Shown piece by piece: positions 23,817 through 31,616 of a DNA stretch of 48,899 nt (its first letter is position 1; each line of letters opens with the position of its first letter). Below the pieces are notes generated by a model. That model searched no databases. It had not been told where the DNA came from and worked only from the letters and a program-made list of their open reading frames with translations. A program made the translations under genes and the position numbers. This DNA is from Sporohalobacter salinus (GTDB taxonomy: Bacteria; Bacillota; Halanaerobiia; Halobacteroidales; Acetohalobiaceae): assembly GCF_016908635.1 (NCBI RefSeq), contig NZ_JAFBEG010000020.1, positions 1 through 48,899 on the forward strand. Reading direction: 5' to 3'.

Positions 23817-25415
23817 ATGAAAAAAGAAATCGATGTTAGTGAACGAGAAGCTTATTTTGTTGGGGGCGGTATAGCATCATTAGCTGGAGCTGCCTTTTTG
23901 ATTCGCGATGGAAAAATGCCAGCAGAAAATATTCATATCCTAGAGAAATTGGATGTCCTTGGCGGGGCTATGGATGGAGCTGGAAATCCAGAAGATGGGT
24001 ATGTAATTCGGGGGGGAAGAATGTATACCCAATTTGCGGATAGGCCAGCTTATGAATGTATGCGAGATCTATTCCGGTCAGTACCTTCTCTAGATGACCC
24101 AGAAATCTCGGTACTAGAAAAAACTCGTGAATTCAATAAAGGTATGAGTACAAACGCAGTAACAAGACTGGTAGGAGAAGACGGCGAGAGAATAAACGCA
24201 GCCTTATACCAGTTAACCGACCAACACCGTTTAGCCCTGACTCGTTTATTCCTGACTCCGGAACCAGAGTTGGGCAATAAAAAAATTAAAGATTACTTTT
24301 CCGAATCCTTTTTTGATACGAATTTCTGGTATTTATGGGCTACAGTTTTTGCTTTTCAACCCTGGCACAGTGTTGCCGAAATGAGACGTTATATGAATAG
24401 ATTTATGCAGGAGTTTGAGAGACTCCATAATCTCGGCGGAATAGATAGAACTAAATATAACCAATATGATTCTCAGATATTACCACTCCAAAAATGGCTC
24501 CAAGATAAGGGAGTAAACTTTAAAACAAGATGTATAGTTAAAGATATGGATATTAGTACTAATAAGCAGAGCAAAACTGTTGAAACAATCTATTACACAT
24601 TAGCTGGGGACAAGAAAGAAATTAATATTGATCCAACAGATCTGGTTTTTGTCACTAATGGTTCCATGACCGATGGTTCAGACCTGGGTTCAATGACTGA
24701 AGCACCACAGTTAAATGAAAAAGGAGCTTCTTTTGAGTTATGGAAAAATATAGCTGAGGGCAATCCCGAGTTTGGTAATCCAGCTAAGTTTTCTGATCAT
24801 ATTGAGAAAACAAAATGGGAATCTTTCACCGTAACCCTAAAAAACAAGGAACTCTTTGATCACATTATAGAATTTACCGAAGAAGAACCAGGGAATGGTT
24901 TAACTACATTTGTTAATTCTAGCTGGTTAATGTCAACAGTTGTTGCCGAACAGCCTCACTTCAAAAATCAACCTGATGACGTGAAAATCTTCTGGGGTTA
25001 CGGCTTATACCCGGAAGAAAAAGGAGATTATGTTGATAAAAAAATGGAAGATTGTACTGGAGAAGAAATCCTTAAAGAACTTTGTTATCACTTGCAATGT
25101 ACAGATAAACTTCCTTCTATCCTAGAAGATGTAAATTGTATTCCCTGCATGATGCCCTTTATCACTGCTCACTTTATGCCTAGAAAAATTGGAGACCGGC
25201 CTCGAGTTGTACCGAAAACATCTAATAATTTAGCATTTCTCGGACAATATGCTGAACTCCCAAATGATGTAGTATTTACGGTAGAATATTCAATAAGATC
25301 TGCTCAAACAGCTGTTTATAATTTACTTGCCCTCAATAAAAAAGTACCTCCTATAAATGAATATCAATTTGATATCCGGGTATTACTTAGTTCACTCCTC
25401 CATTCCTATAAATAA
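23817..25415 (+). CDS. Oleate hydratase family (MCRA) FAD protein, RGGRM type
   Basis: 532 aa. N-terminal FAD motif YFVGGGIASLAGAAFLIRDG, then the family segment VIRGGRMYTQFADRPAYECM (about 63-82) and FAFQPWHSVAEMRRYMNRFM. Also QPWHS, FVTNGSMTDGSDLGSMTEAP and the C-terminal AFLGQYAELPNDVVFTVEYS. The family adds water to cis-9 unsaturated fatty acids, giving 10-hydroxy acids. Most members have RGGREM, whose Glu activates water. Here Met 69 takes that place, as I recall for the monomeric Rhodococcus enzyme, so activity is possible but not certain. Membrane fatty-acid detoxification or stress is the usual role. The shared leader suggests co-expression with the CooS-like gene. Confidence 0.88.
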   Translation: MKKEIDVSEREAYFVGGGIASLAGAAFLIRDGKMPAENIHILEKLDVLGGAMDGAGNPEDGYVIRGGRMYTQFADRPAYECMRDLFRSVPSLDDPEISVLEKTREFNKGMSTNAVTRLVGEDGERINAALYQLTDQHRLALTRLFLTPEPELGNKKIKDYFSESFFDTNFWYLWATVFAFQPWHSVAEMRRYMNRFMQEFERLHNLGGIDRTKYNQYDSQILPLQKWLQDKGVNFKTRCIVKDMDISTNKQSKTVETIYYTLAGDKKEINIDPTDLVFVTNGSMTDGSDLGSMTEAPQLNEKGASFELWKNIAEGNPEFGNPAKFSDHIEKTKWESFTVTLKNKELFDHIIEFTEEEPGNGLTTFVNSSWLMSTVVAEQPHFKNQPDDVKIFWGYGLYPEEKGDYVDKKMEDCTGEEILKELCYHLQCTDKLPSILEDVNCIPCMMPFITAHFMPRKIGDRPRVVPKTSNNLAFLGQYAELPNDVVFTVEYSIRSAQTAVYNLLALNKKVPPINEYQFDIRVLLSSLLHSYK

Positions 25416-25472
25416 AAATAAGTAATATAGCGACCCAAACTGAATCTTACTGCTTCCATAAAAAAGAAATAG

Positions 25473-25564
25473 ATTAAGTTATATTCCTTTCTTTTCTTTA
25501 CTAAAATGTATATTTAAACTTATCTATCAAATAATATGGAAAAAGAACATAAAAGGAGGACTTA
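25473..25564 (+). repeat. 92-bp duplicated promoter/leader, copy 2 (before the CooS-like gene)
   Basis: This is the partner of 23685-23776. TTTACT (25497-25502) and TTATCT (25520-25525) are 17 bp apart; the end is an SD (AAAAGGAGG) placed correctly for ATG 25567. Confidence 0.85.
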
Positions 25565-25566
25565 CA

Positions 25567-27489
25567 ATGGCAGATGCAATACCTGGAATTGAAGAACTAA
25601 CAGGTGGAAAAGTAAGTATTCACGAAACAGTTCAAGAAATGTATGAGAAAATTCATGAAGCTGGATTAAGTAATGTCTTTGATCGTTTTGATCCACAGGA
25701 AAAAATACGATGCGGTTTCTGTAGTGATGGAGTCAGTTGCCAGTTATGTACTAATGGTCCATGCCGTATCTCTGAAAAAGTCGGAGCTGAACTGGGTGAC
25801 TGTGGAATAGATCCTGATGCAATGGCCATGCGAGATATGTTACTAAGAAATATTATGGGATCTGGGACATATGCTCACCATGCCTACAATGCTTTTAGAA
25901 CCTTAAAATCAACTGGAGAAGGAAAAACACCTTTTAGTATTACTGATGAAGAAAAATTAAATTGGATGGCCGACTCTCTCGGTATTGATACCAATCAAAA
26001 GAAAGAAGATATTGCTATTCAACTAGGAGACACTTTAATAGATCAATTAAGCAGTAACTATGACGAACCTCCTCAAATAGTAGAAGTCTTTGCTCCAGAA
26101 CCTAGAAAGAAAGTCTGGAAAGACTTAGCTATCTACCCAGTTGGATTGATGCATGAAATTAAAGACGCTACTGCTAGTTGCTTAACTAATGTTGATGGAG
26201 ATCATTTCTCAATGGCTCGCAAAGCCTTACGAGCTGGAATTGCTACTATTTATGGTGCTCAGTTAGGTTTAGAAATGGTTCAAGATATTTTATTTGGAAC
26301 TCCAACACCTCATGAAGTTGATACTGACATGGGAATCTTAGATCCTGATTACGTTAATATTATGTTTAATGGTCACGAACCATGGACTGCAGTAGCTACC
26401 CTTTATGCTGCTCAAGATCCTAAAGTACAGCAAAAAGCTAAAGAAGCTGGTGCTAAAGGAGTTAGAGTAATTGGATCTATTGAAACTGGACAAGAGTTGC
26501 TACAACGTTTCGAAATAGATGATGTTTTTAGAGGATTAATTGGTAACTGGTTAGCTATCGAACCTGTTTTAGCTACTGGAGCAGTTGATATCTTTGCTAT
26601 GGACGAAAACTGTTCTCCTCCAAACTTAAAACCTTACGAAGAAGAATATCAGGTTAAATTAGTTTCTGTAAATGATTTAGTCAGAATCCCTGGAGTAGAT
26701 GAAAATTATGATTATAAACCAACTGAAGTAGGAAATACAGCTCAAAAACTAATCGATATGGGAATTGAAAACTTTAAACAACGACAAAAAAATATCACAC
26801 CTCACGTTCCACAACGAATTCAAAAAGCAGTCTCTGGTTTTTCCACTGAAGCAGTACTAAGTGCACTAGGTGGTAAATTAGATCCCTTAGTTGATGTAAT
26901 TAAAGAAGGAAACATTAAAGGAGTTGTAGGACTTATTAACTGTACGACCCTAGCTAATGGTCCTCACGATTATATGACTGTCAATCTCGCTAAAGAACTA
27001 GTTAAACGAGATATCTTAATTGTGAGCGGAGGATGTGGAAACCATGGTTTAGAAGTAGCTGGACTAGCCGCTCCAGATGCTGCCAAAAAATATGCTGGCG
27101 AAGGGCTAAAAGCAGTCTGTAATCAACTTAATATTCCACCAGTTCTTAGTTTTGGTACCTGTACAGATACAGGTAGAATTTCAATGTTAGTAACGGAATT
27201 AGCTAATTTCTTAGAAGTTGATACAGCTCAATTACCTGTCGCTGTTACTGCTCCTCAATATCTAGAACAAAAAGCTACAATTGATGCTATGTTCTCTTTA
27301 GCTTATGGATTATACACTCACTTATCTCCTACTCCGCCAGTTGCTGGAGGAGAAAATCTAGTTAACCTACTAACCGATGAATTAGAAGATCTCACCGGCG
27401 GAAAAGTTGCTTTAGGTAATAACCCTCAAAAAGCAGCTGATGGAATTGAAGAACATATCATTAAAAAGCGAAAAGGATTAGGTATTTAA
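25567..27489 (+). CDS. CooS-family protein with a Cys-to-Glu active site (CooS-V-like)
   Basis: 640 aa, full CODH length and fold. B-cluster Cys 58, 61, 66 and 79 are present; the D-cluster pair is C49-x2-C52 instead of the usual C-x7-C. Of the C-cluster ligands, His 270 (NGHEP), Cys 349, 459 (INCTTLANG), 490 (SGGCGNHG) and 532 (GTCTDTGRI) remain, as does Lys 569. But the GICCTGNE motif of true CODHs reads GSIETGQE: the Cys that binds the unique iron is Glu 306. CooS-V of Carboxydothermus lacks this Cys, has a [4Fe-3S-nO] hybrid cluster, reacts with hydroxylamine, and does not oxidise CO (from memory of published work). Hcp proteins also use a Glu ligand. There is no cooF or acs gene nearby, but two hcp genes are. 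A role in hydroxylamine/NO chemistry is therefore more likely than CO metabolism. Confidence 0.85.
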   Translation: MADAIPGIEELTGGKVSIHETVQEMYEKIHEAGLSNVFDRFDPQEKIRCGFCSDGVSCQLCTNGPCRISEKVGAELGDCGIDPDAMAMRDMLLRNIMGSGTYAHHAYNAFRTLKSTGEGKTPFSITDEEKLNWMADSLGIDTNQKKEDIAIQLGDTLIDQLSSNYDEPPQIVEVFAPEPRKKVWKDLAIYPVGLMHEIKDATASCLTNVDGDHFSMARKALRAGIATIYGAQLGLEMVQDILFGTPTPHEVDTDMGILDPDYVNIMFNGHEPWTAVATLYAAQDPKVQQKAKEAGAKGVRVIGSIETGQELLQRFEIDDVFRGLIGNWLAIEPVLATGAVDIFAMDENCSPPNLKPYEEEYQVKLVSVNDLVRIPGVDENYDYKPTEVGNTAQKLIDMGIENFKQRQKNITPHVPQRIQKAVSGFSTEAVLSALGGKLDPLVDVIKEGNIKGVVGLINCTTLANGPHDYMTVNLAKELVKRDILIVSGGCGNHGLEVAGLAAPDAAKKYAGEGLKAVCNQLNIPPVLSFGTCTDTGRISMLVTELANFLEVDTAQLPVAVTAPQYLEQKATIDAMFSLAYGLYTHLSPTPPVAGGENLVNLLTDELEDLTGGKVALGNNPQKAADGIEEHIIKKRKGLGI

Positions 27490-27494
27490 AAAAT

Positions 27495-27614
27495 ATACCT
27501 CAAGAACCATCAGCTATTATAGTCACCATTGTAGCTCACTTTGTCTATGGTTTAGCTTTTGCTTTCTTTACTCAACTTTTCTTCAAATCAAAAAATAATA
27601 ATTATAATCTTTAA
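27495..27614 (+). pseudogene. C-terminal remnant of a membrane protein
   Basis: Right after the CooS-like stop, one frame stays open for 39 codons with no start: PQEPSAIIVTIVAHFVYGLA then FAFFTQLFFKSKNNN and a stop. It reads like the last membrane helix and basic tail of a larger protein whose front is gone. Function unknown. Confidence 0.4.
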
Positions 27615-27623
27615 CTAAATAAT

Positions 27624-27653
27624 TATAAGAGCAGGAATCTCCCTGCTCTTATA
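27624..27653. terminator. Bidirectional terminator-like hairpin between converging genes
   Basis: TATAAGAGCAGG and CCTGCTCTTATA form a 12-bp stem with a 6-base loop. It separates the plus-strand CooS-like gene from the minus-strand asr operon. The T runs are weak on both sides. Confidence 0.65.
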
Positions 27654-27662
27654 TAATATAGA

Positions 27663-27734
27663 TTAATCAATCATCATTTCTTCCAGCTCTTCTTCTACAG
27701 TAGTATTTAGTTTAATATTAAATTTATTCTCCAA
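27663..27734 (-). pseudogene. Remnant of a third hcp gene (C-terminus only)
   Basis: Just after the end of asrC, overlapping its last 11 bp, the minus strand reads FNIKLNTTVEEELEEMM then ID and a stop. The intact Hcp2 ends [18 protein letters not shown], so this is clearly the same C-terminus. No start or body remains. The junction lies exactly at the asrC stop, suggesting that a deletion or recombination joined asrC to the tail of an hcp gene. Confidence 0.7.
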
Positions 27735-28722
27735 TTTTAACAAACGAAATATTCTTATCATTTTGATAACCACCGAATTGGATATGTTTAGCTACCTGAC
27801 ACTCCGAATTAAGCTCTACTCCAGTTAATATTTTTTCCTTAAACATAGGATACCCAGTCCGATCAACAATATAGCCAACATGTTCTTTAGCTAAGCTATC
27901 ATCAATATACTTCTCAATGTAATCATAAACATTAGTTACTATCTGCACCACTACTTCTTCAGTAGCCCATTTTAAAAATGGTTTAGCTAACCTAGGATTT
28001 TTCTTTCCTGTGCGGCCCATAATCACTACTTTATAATATTTATTTCCCCGTTCCCAGGCATTCGTAGGACACTGTAAAATACATTCTCCACAGCCGATAC
28101 AGCGGTCTTCATCGCGTTTAACTCTTTCTTGTTGATAGGAAAGTGCTCCTGTTACTCGCTGATTACAGTTATTCACGCAGGCTTGACATCCAATACAACG
28201 CTTTTGCTGGTAGATTGGCTCTACCATACCTAAAATACCAAAATCCTGCAAATGACCTTTTATACAATCATTAGGACAGCCTGATAGTGCTATTTTGACA
28301 TGATAATCATTCGGAAAAATATTTTTCTCTATTTTTTGGGCTAACCTTGTAGTATCATAATTAGCACAACGACAAACTCTATTTCCAATACAAGCTGAAA
28401 CATTACGAGTTCCGGCAGCAGGATAACCTTCTTTGCTATCTTCAATTTCAACTCCGATATTCTTTTCCATTCCTTCTAAGATAGGCTCAATTTTACGATT
28501 AACTTCGTCTATCTTCTCAAAGGGAATGCCCGGCACTTCAAATCCCTGTCTAGTTGTTAAGTGAACAGTTCCATTCCCATACTCATCAGCAATTTCTTTA
28601 ATTAGTTCAAAATATTCAGTCTTAATATGCCCACCAGGAACTCTGATTCGCAGCGCAGTAATTTCTCTATCTTTAGTAATTCGATAAGCATTTTTAGTTA
28701 TTTTTTTAGTATCAAAAGACAT
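27724..28722 (-). CDS. asrC: Anaerobic sulfite reductase subunit C (siroheme)
   Basis: 332 aa. Siroheme/[4Fe-4S] ligands ACIGNRVCRC and SGCPNDCIKGH, then an inserted ferredoxin with CIGCQACVNNC and CIGCGECILQCP. N-terminal RIPGGHIKTEYFELI and TTRQGFEVPGIP match the sulfite/nitrite reductase half-domain. It reduces sulfite to sulfide with electrons from AsrB/AsrA. It is the last gene of channel-asrA-asrB-asrC; the asr genes overlap or lie 13 bp apart. An hcp remnant touches its 3' end. Confidence 0.92.
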   Translation of the reverse strand: MSFDTKKITKNAYRITKDREITALRIRVPGGHIKTEYFELIKEIADEYGNGTVHLTTRQGFEVPGIPFEKIDEVNRKIEPILEGMEKNIGVEIEDSKEGYPAAGTRNVSACIGNRVCRCANYDTTRLAQKIEKNIFPNDYHVKIALSGCPNDCIKGHLQDFGILGMVEPIYQQKRCIGCQACVNNCNQRVTGALSYQQERVKRDEDRCIGCGECILQCPTNAWERGNKYYKVVIMGRTGKKNPRLAKPFLKWATEEVVVQIVTNVYDYIEKYIDDSLAKEHVGYIVDRTGYPMFKEKILTGVELNSECQVAKHIQFGGYQNDKNISFVKIGE

Positions 28723-28735
28723 AGTTTCACCCTCC

Positions 28736-29542
28736 TTAATCTTTCAAATCTTTTATTTCAGCATAATTATAAACAGGTCCATCAACACAAACATAATTAT
28801 CTTCAATTTTACAGTGCCCACATTTACCTAATCCACAATGCATCTTTCTTTCATAAGACACCCAAATTTTGTCATCAGGAACATTTAGCTTCTTAAATTC
28901 TTTAATCGTATGTTTCATCATTAGTGGCGGCCCAACTACTATTACTTCCGTATTTTCAACATCTGATAAATTAACTTTAGGAATATGCTCGGTAATTAAT
29001 CCTACACACTCACCCCAGACACCACAAGTCTGATCAACAGTAATTAGTACTTCAAGTTTTTCTTTCCATCGGTCGATATCCCGCTCAAACAATAAGCTAT
29101 CCGGATCTTTAAAGCCCATTAGCAATTCAAAATCATTCACTTCAGTAGGATGATCATAAAAATAATTAATTACACTTCTCACCGGAGCCAATCCTGTACC
29201 TCCAGCTGCTATAATTAAATTTCTATGTTTGAATTCCTCTAATGAAAAGCCATTACCATAAGGCCCGCGCAAATAAAGTTTATCGCCTATACCTAATTCA
29301 TGAATCTTATCAGTTAAGTCACCAACTCTTCTAATTGTTAACTCTAACCAGTCCGTTCCAAAGTCACTAACTGAAATCGGAGCTTCTCCAAAACCGGGAA
29401 TCGAAACTTCTAAAAACTGACCACAATTAAGATCCATATTTGCCGCCAATCGAAAAGTATATTCAACATCTGTTTCTTGTTTAATATCTATTATTTCTGC
29501 TGATTGGGCTCGATAAGGGTTATCTTCCACATTAACAGCCAC
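28736..29542 (-). CDS. asrB: Anaerobic sulfite reductase subunit B (FAD/NAD-binding)
   Basis: 268 aa, GTG start overlapping the asrA stop by one base (TAGTG). It is a ferredoxin-NADP reductase-type module: FAD part with LRGPYGNGFSLEE, NAD part LIIAAGGTGLAPVRSVINYF, and a C-terminal [2Fe-2S] motif (KMHCGLGKCGHCKIEDNYVC) as in dihydroorotate dehydrogenase electron-transfer subunits. It passes NADH electrons towards AsrC. Confidence 0.92.
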   Translation of the reverse strand: MAVNVEDNPYRAQSAEIIDIKQETDVEYTFRLAANMDLNCGQFLEVSIPGFGEAPISVSDFGTDWLELTIRRVGDLTDKIHELGIGDKLYLRGPYGNGFSLEEFKHRNLIIAAGGTGLAPVRSVINYFYDHPTEVNDFELLMGFKDPDSLLFERDIDRWKEKLEVLITVDQTCGVWGECVGLITEHIPKVNLSDVENTEVIVVGPPLMMKHTIKEFKKLNVPDDKIWVSYERKMHCGLGKCGHCKIEDNYVCVDGPVYNYAEIKDLKD

Positions 29543-30561
29543 TATTCTCCCTCCTCAATGATCTGATTTAGTTTATTAATACAATTAGAAAAAGAAATAT
29601 ACTCAGGACAAATATCATCACAACGTCCACAACCTACACACATATCAAAACCAAATCGTTCATTAAAATCATAAATTTTATGCATTGTTTTATACCGCAT
29701 TCGATCACCGTATTCATCTCTAAAATTATGCCCACCGGCCATTTCAGTAAATCCATCAATATGACATCCAGCCCACATTCGCTGTCGTTCACCACAATTT
29801 GAATTTTCCTCATAGACTATATCTTTGACGGTAAAACAGCTACAAGTTGGGCAAGCAGTGTTACATCTACCACAAGCTATACAGCGACGCGTATAATCAG
29901 TCCATAACTGATGTTCAAACAAATCATTAGTTATCTCTTCTTTAGGTGGCAAGTTAACTTCAGTTTCATCTTCTTCTTTAAATTGAGGATTAAATTCGAT
30001 TTCAGATCCCAATTCCTGGATTAAGTGTTCTAGATCAGGATCAGTAACCTCACACTCAAGCTCATCTTCCTCAAATCTTAAAAAAGCAGTATATTCTTCA
30101 GGCTCCACTCGATTACTATCCATAGTCACACAAAAACAAGAATCAAACCCTGTTGTACACTCTAAGACAAAAAACTTTACTTTATCTCGTAAACGCTGAT
30201 AATAAATATCCTCTTCTGGTCCATTCTCCAGAAATATTTCATCTAATCGTTTAACTGCATTACGGTCACAGGGGCGTAAAAAGATAATAATTGATTCTTC
30301 ATCCACCTGCGGTATTTGTTGTTGGTCTTCTGTAAAGTAAAACATAGTTTGACGGATCGGAAAAATTATTTCCTTTGGTGAAAATTTAGTTTTAGTAGTT
30401 AACTCAAGATCATTTAAATCAGCTACTTGATCATAAACAACTAAGTCATTAGCCGAGAAGGTTCCTTTTTTCTCTTTGCAAGTTGGACCATAAACTTTAT
30501 TATCTTCTTGTAATTTGTGTAATAATTCAGAAAAATCATGTTTACTTAACCTATATCCCAT
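29542..30561 (-). CDS. asrA: Anaerobic sulfite reductase subunit A (ferredoxin-like)
   Basis: 339 aa. C-terminal half with two [4Fe-4S] motifs: CIACGRCNTACPTCSCF and CVGCGRCDDICPEYI. The N-terminal half is the HdrA/Hyb-like domain of AsrA (IFPIRQTMFYFTEDQQ, FLRPCDRNAVKRLDEIF, FFVLECTTGFDSCFC). It links AsrB to AsrC. SD GGAGGGAG; 28 bp after the channel gene. Expression is probably from the CRP/FNR-type promoter at 31432-31474. Confidence 0.92.
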   Translation of the reverse strand: MGYRLSKHDFSELLHKLQEDNKVYGPTCKEKKGTFSANDLVVYDQVADLNDLELTTKTKFSPKEIIFPIRQTMFYFTEDQQQIPQVDEESIIIFLRPCDRNAVKRLDEIFLENGPEEDIYYQRLRDKVKFFVLECTTGFDSCFCVTMDSNRVEPEEYTAFLRFEEDELECEVTDPDLEHLIQELGSEIEFNPQFKEEDETEVNLPPKEEITNDLFEHQLWTDYTRRCIACGRCNTACPTCSCFTVKDIVYEENSNCGERQRMWAGCHIDGFTEMAGGHNFRDEYGDRMRYKTMHKIYDFNERFGFDMCVGCGRCDDICPEYISFSNCINKLNQIIEEGE

Positions 30562-30589
30562 CTTCTTGCTCCCTCCTTATAGTTTAAAA

Positions 30590-31393
30590 CTAAGCCGATT
30601 TACTTACTTCTTGATTATTAGTTACTACATTAGTTGAAGCATACCAGTACAAAGCTCCAATTAATAATCCACCACCAATTATATTACCAGCTGTAACTGA
30701 AACTAAATTTCTAACATAACCGACAATTGTTATAGTTTCGGGATGAGGAATCATCAACCCCATTCCTAACAAACTCATATTAGCAATACTATGTTCAAAA
30801 CCGCTGCCGATAAAGGCAAATAAACACCAAAAAATCAAAATTAGTTTAGCAACTTCATTTTTAGCTTTAATTGCCATCCAGACTGCTAAACAAACTAACA
30901 TATTACATAAAATACCGCGGAAGAATAGTTGGCCTAAAGGAGCATTCATTTTAGCAGCGCTAACACTTATTATGAAGTCAGCAGTAGGCGCTTTAGAAAT
31001 CAGACCTGTTTTAATAACTAACCAGGCTATTGCCAATGACCCCACCAAATTTCCTATATAACACCAGAACCATAATTTTAACAAATTAAAAATACTTATT
31101 TCTCCATCCAGCCAGCCAACCATCATTACCAGATTATTGCCAGTAAATAATTCAGAACCAGCAAAAATAACTAGGGTTAAAGCAACTCCAAAAGAAGTCC
31201 CCATTACTAATTTAACTAATGGAGAACCTGCTTTTACTAACGGAGCCCCAATAGAAAAGATCAAGATAGTTCCCAACCCTACAAAAACACCAGCAAACAT
31301 TGATAATACAAAATACTTACCTAAATTTTGATTCATAAAATCAACTTTTTTCTGAGCTGAATTGACTACCTTATTAATATTTGTTCTAAACAA
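30590..31393 (-). CDS. FNT-family channel, probably hydrosulfide (HSC-type)
   Basis: 267 aa with six membrane helices in the formate/nitrite transporter pattern (LGTILIFSIGAPLVKAGSP, AGSELFTGNNLVMM, CYIGNLVGSLAIAW, FRGILCNMLVCLAVWM, GSGFEHSIANMSLLGMGLM, NIIGGGLLIGALYWY). FNT proteins export formate, nitrite or HS-. The gene leads the asrABC operon, the same arrangement as the known hydrosulfide channel of Clostridioides difficile. Removing the sulfide made by AsrABC is therefore the best guess. NirC-type nitrite transport is an alternative, given the hcp neighbours. Confidence 0.85.
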   Translation of the reverse strand: MFRTNINKVVNSAQKKVDFMNQNLGKYFVLSMFAGVFVGLGTILIFSIGAPLVKAGSPLVKLVMGTSFGVALTLVIFAGSELFTGNNLVMMVGWLDGEISIFNLLKLWFWCYIGNLVGSLAIAWLVIKTGLISKAPTADFIISVSAAKMNAPLGQLFFRGILCNMLVCLAVWMAIKAKNEVAKLILIFWCLFAFIGSGFEHSIANMSLLGMGLMIPHPETITIVGYVRNLVSVTAGNIIGGGLLIGALYWYASTNVVTNNQEVSKSA

Positions 31394-31431
31394 TTTAACT
31401 CCTCCTTTTTGTGAATTTATGAACTATATAT

Positions 31432-31474
31432 ATGATATCAGATTACTTTCTAAACTTCTGTGATAAAACTCACA
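31432..31474 (-). promoter_or_regulatory. CRP/FNR (HcpR-like) site and promoter of the channel-asr operon
   Basis: TGTGATAAAACTCACA (31459-31474) is a perfect TGTGA-N6-TCACA palindrome. TATCAT (31432-31437) on the minus strand is the -10; the centres are 32 bp apart, the class II activator position. HcpR sites in anaerobes have this form. Confidence 0.75.
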
Positions 31475-31529
31475 GCTGAAAAATTATTTGAAATAGAAAA
31501 TTTAAGTAATTATAAATTAAAATTAACTG

Positions 31530-31572
31530 TGTGACTTCTTTCACAGAATTATAATTTAACCTATAGTATTAT
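31530..31572 (+). promoter_or_regulatory. CRP/FNR (HcpR-like) site and promoter of hcp1
   Basis: TGTGACTTCTTTCACA (31530-31545) is a second perfect palindrome, followed by TATTAT (31567-31572) as the -10. Centre to centre is again 32 bp. The site therefore serves hcp1, divergent from the asr operon. Confidence 0.75.
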
Positions 31573-31616
31573 TGATTTAGCATAAAAAAAATTAGAATAG
31601 ATAAGGAGGAATAATT

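Noticed and set aside
25567-27489. Using the cooS-like gene as proof of CO metabolism or carbon fixation.
   Set aside because: The C-cluster Cys is replaced by Glu and no acs, cooF or cooC gene is near; only the fhs end supports an acetogen.
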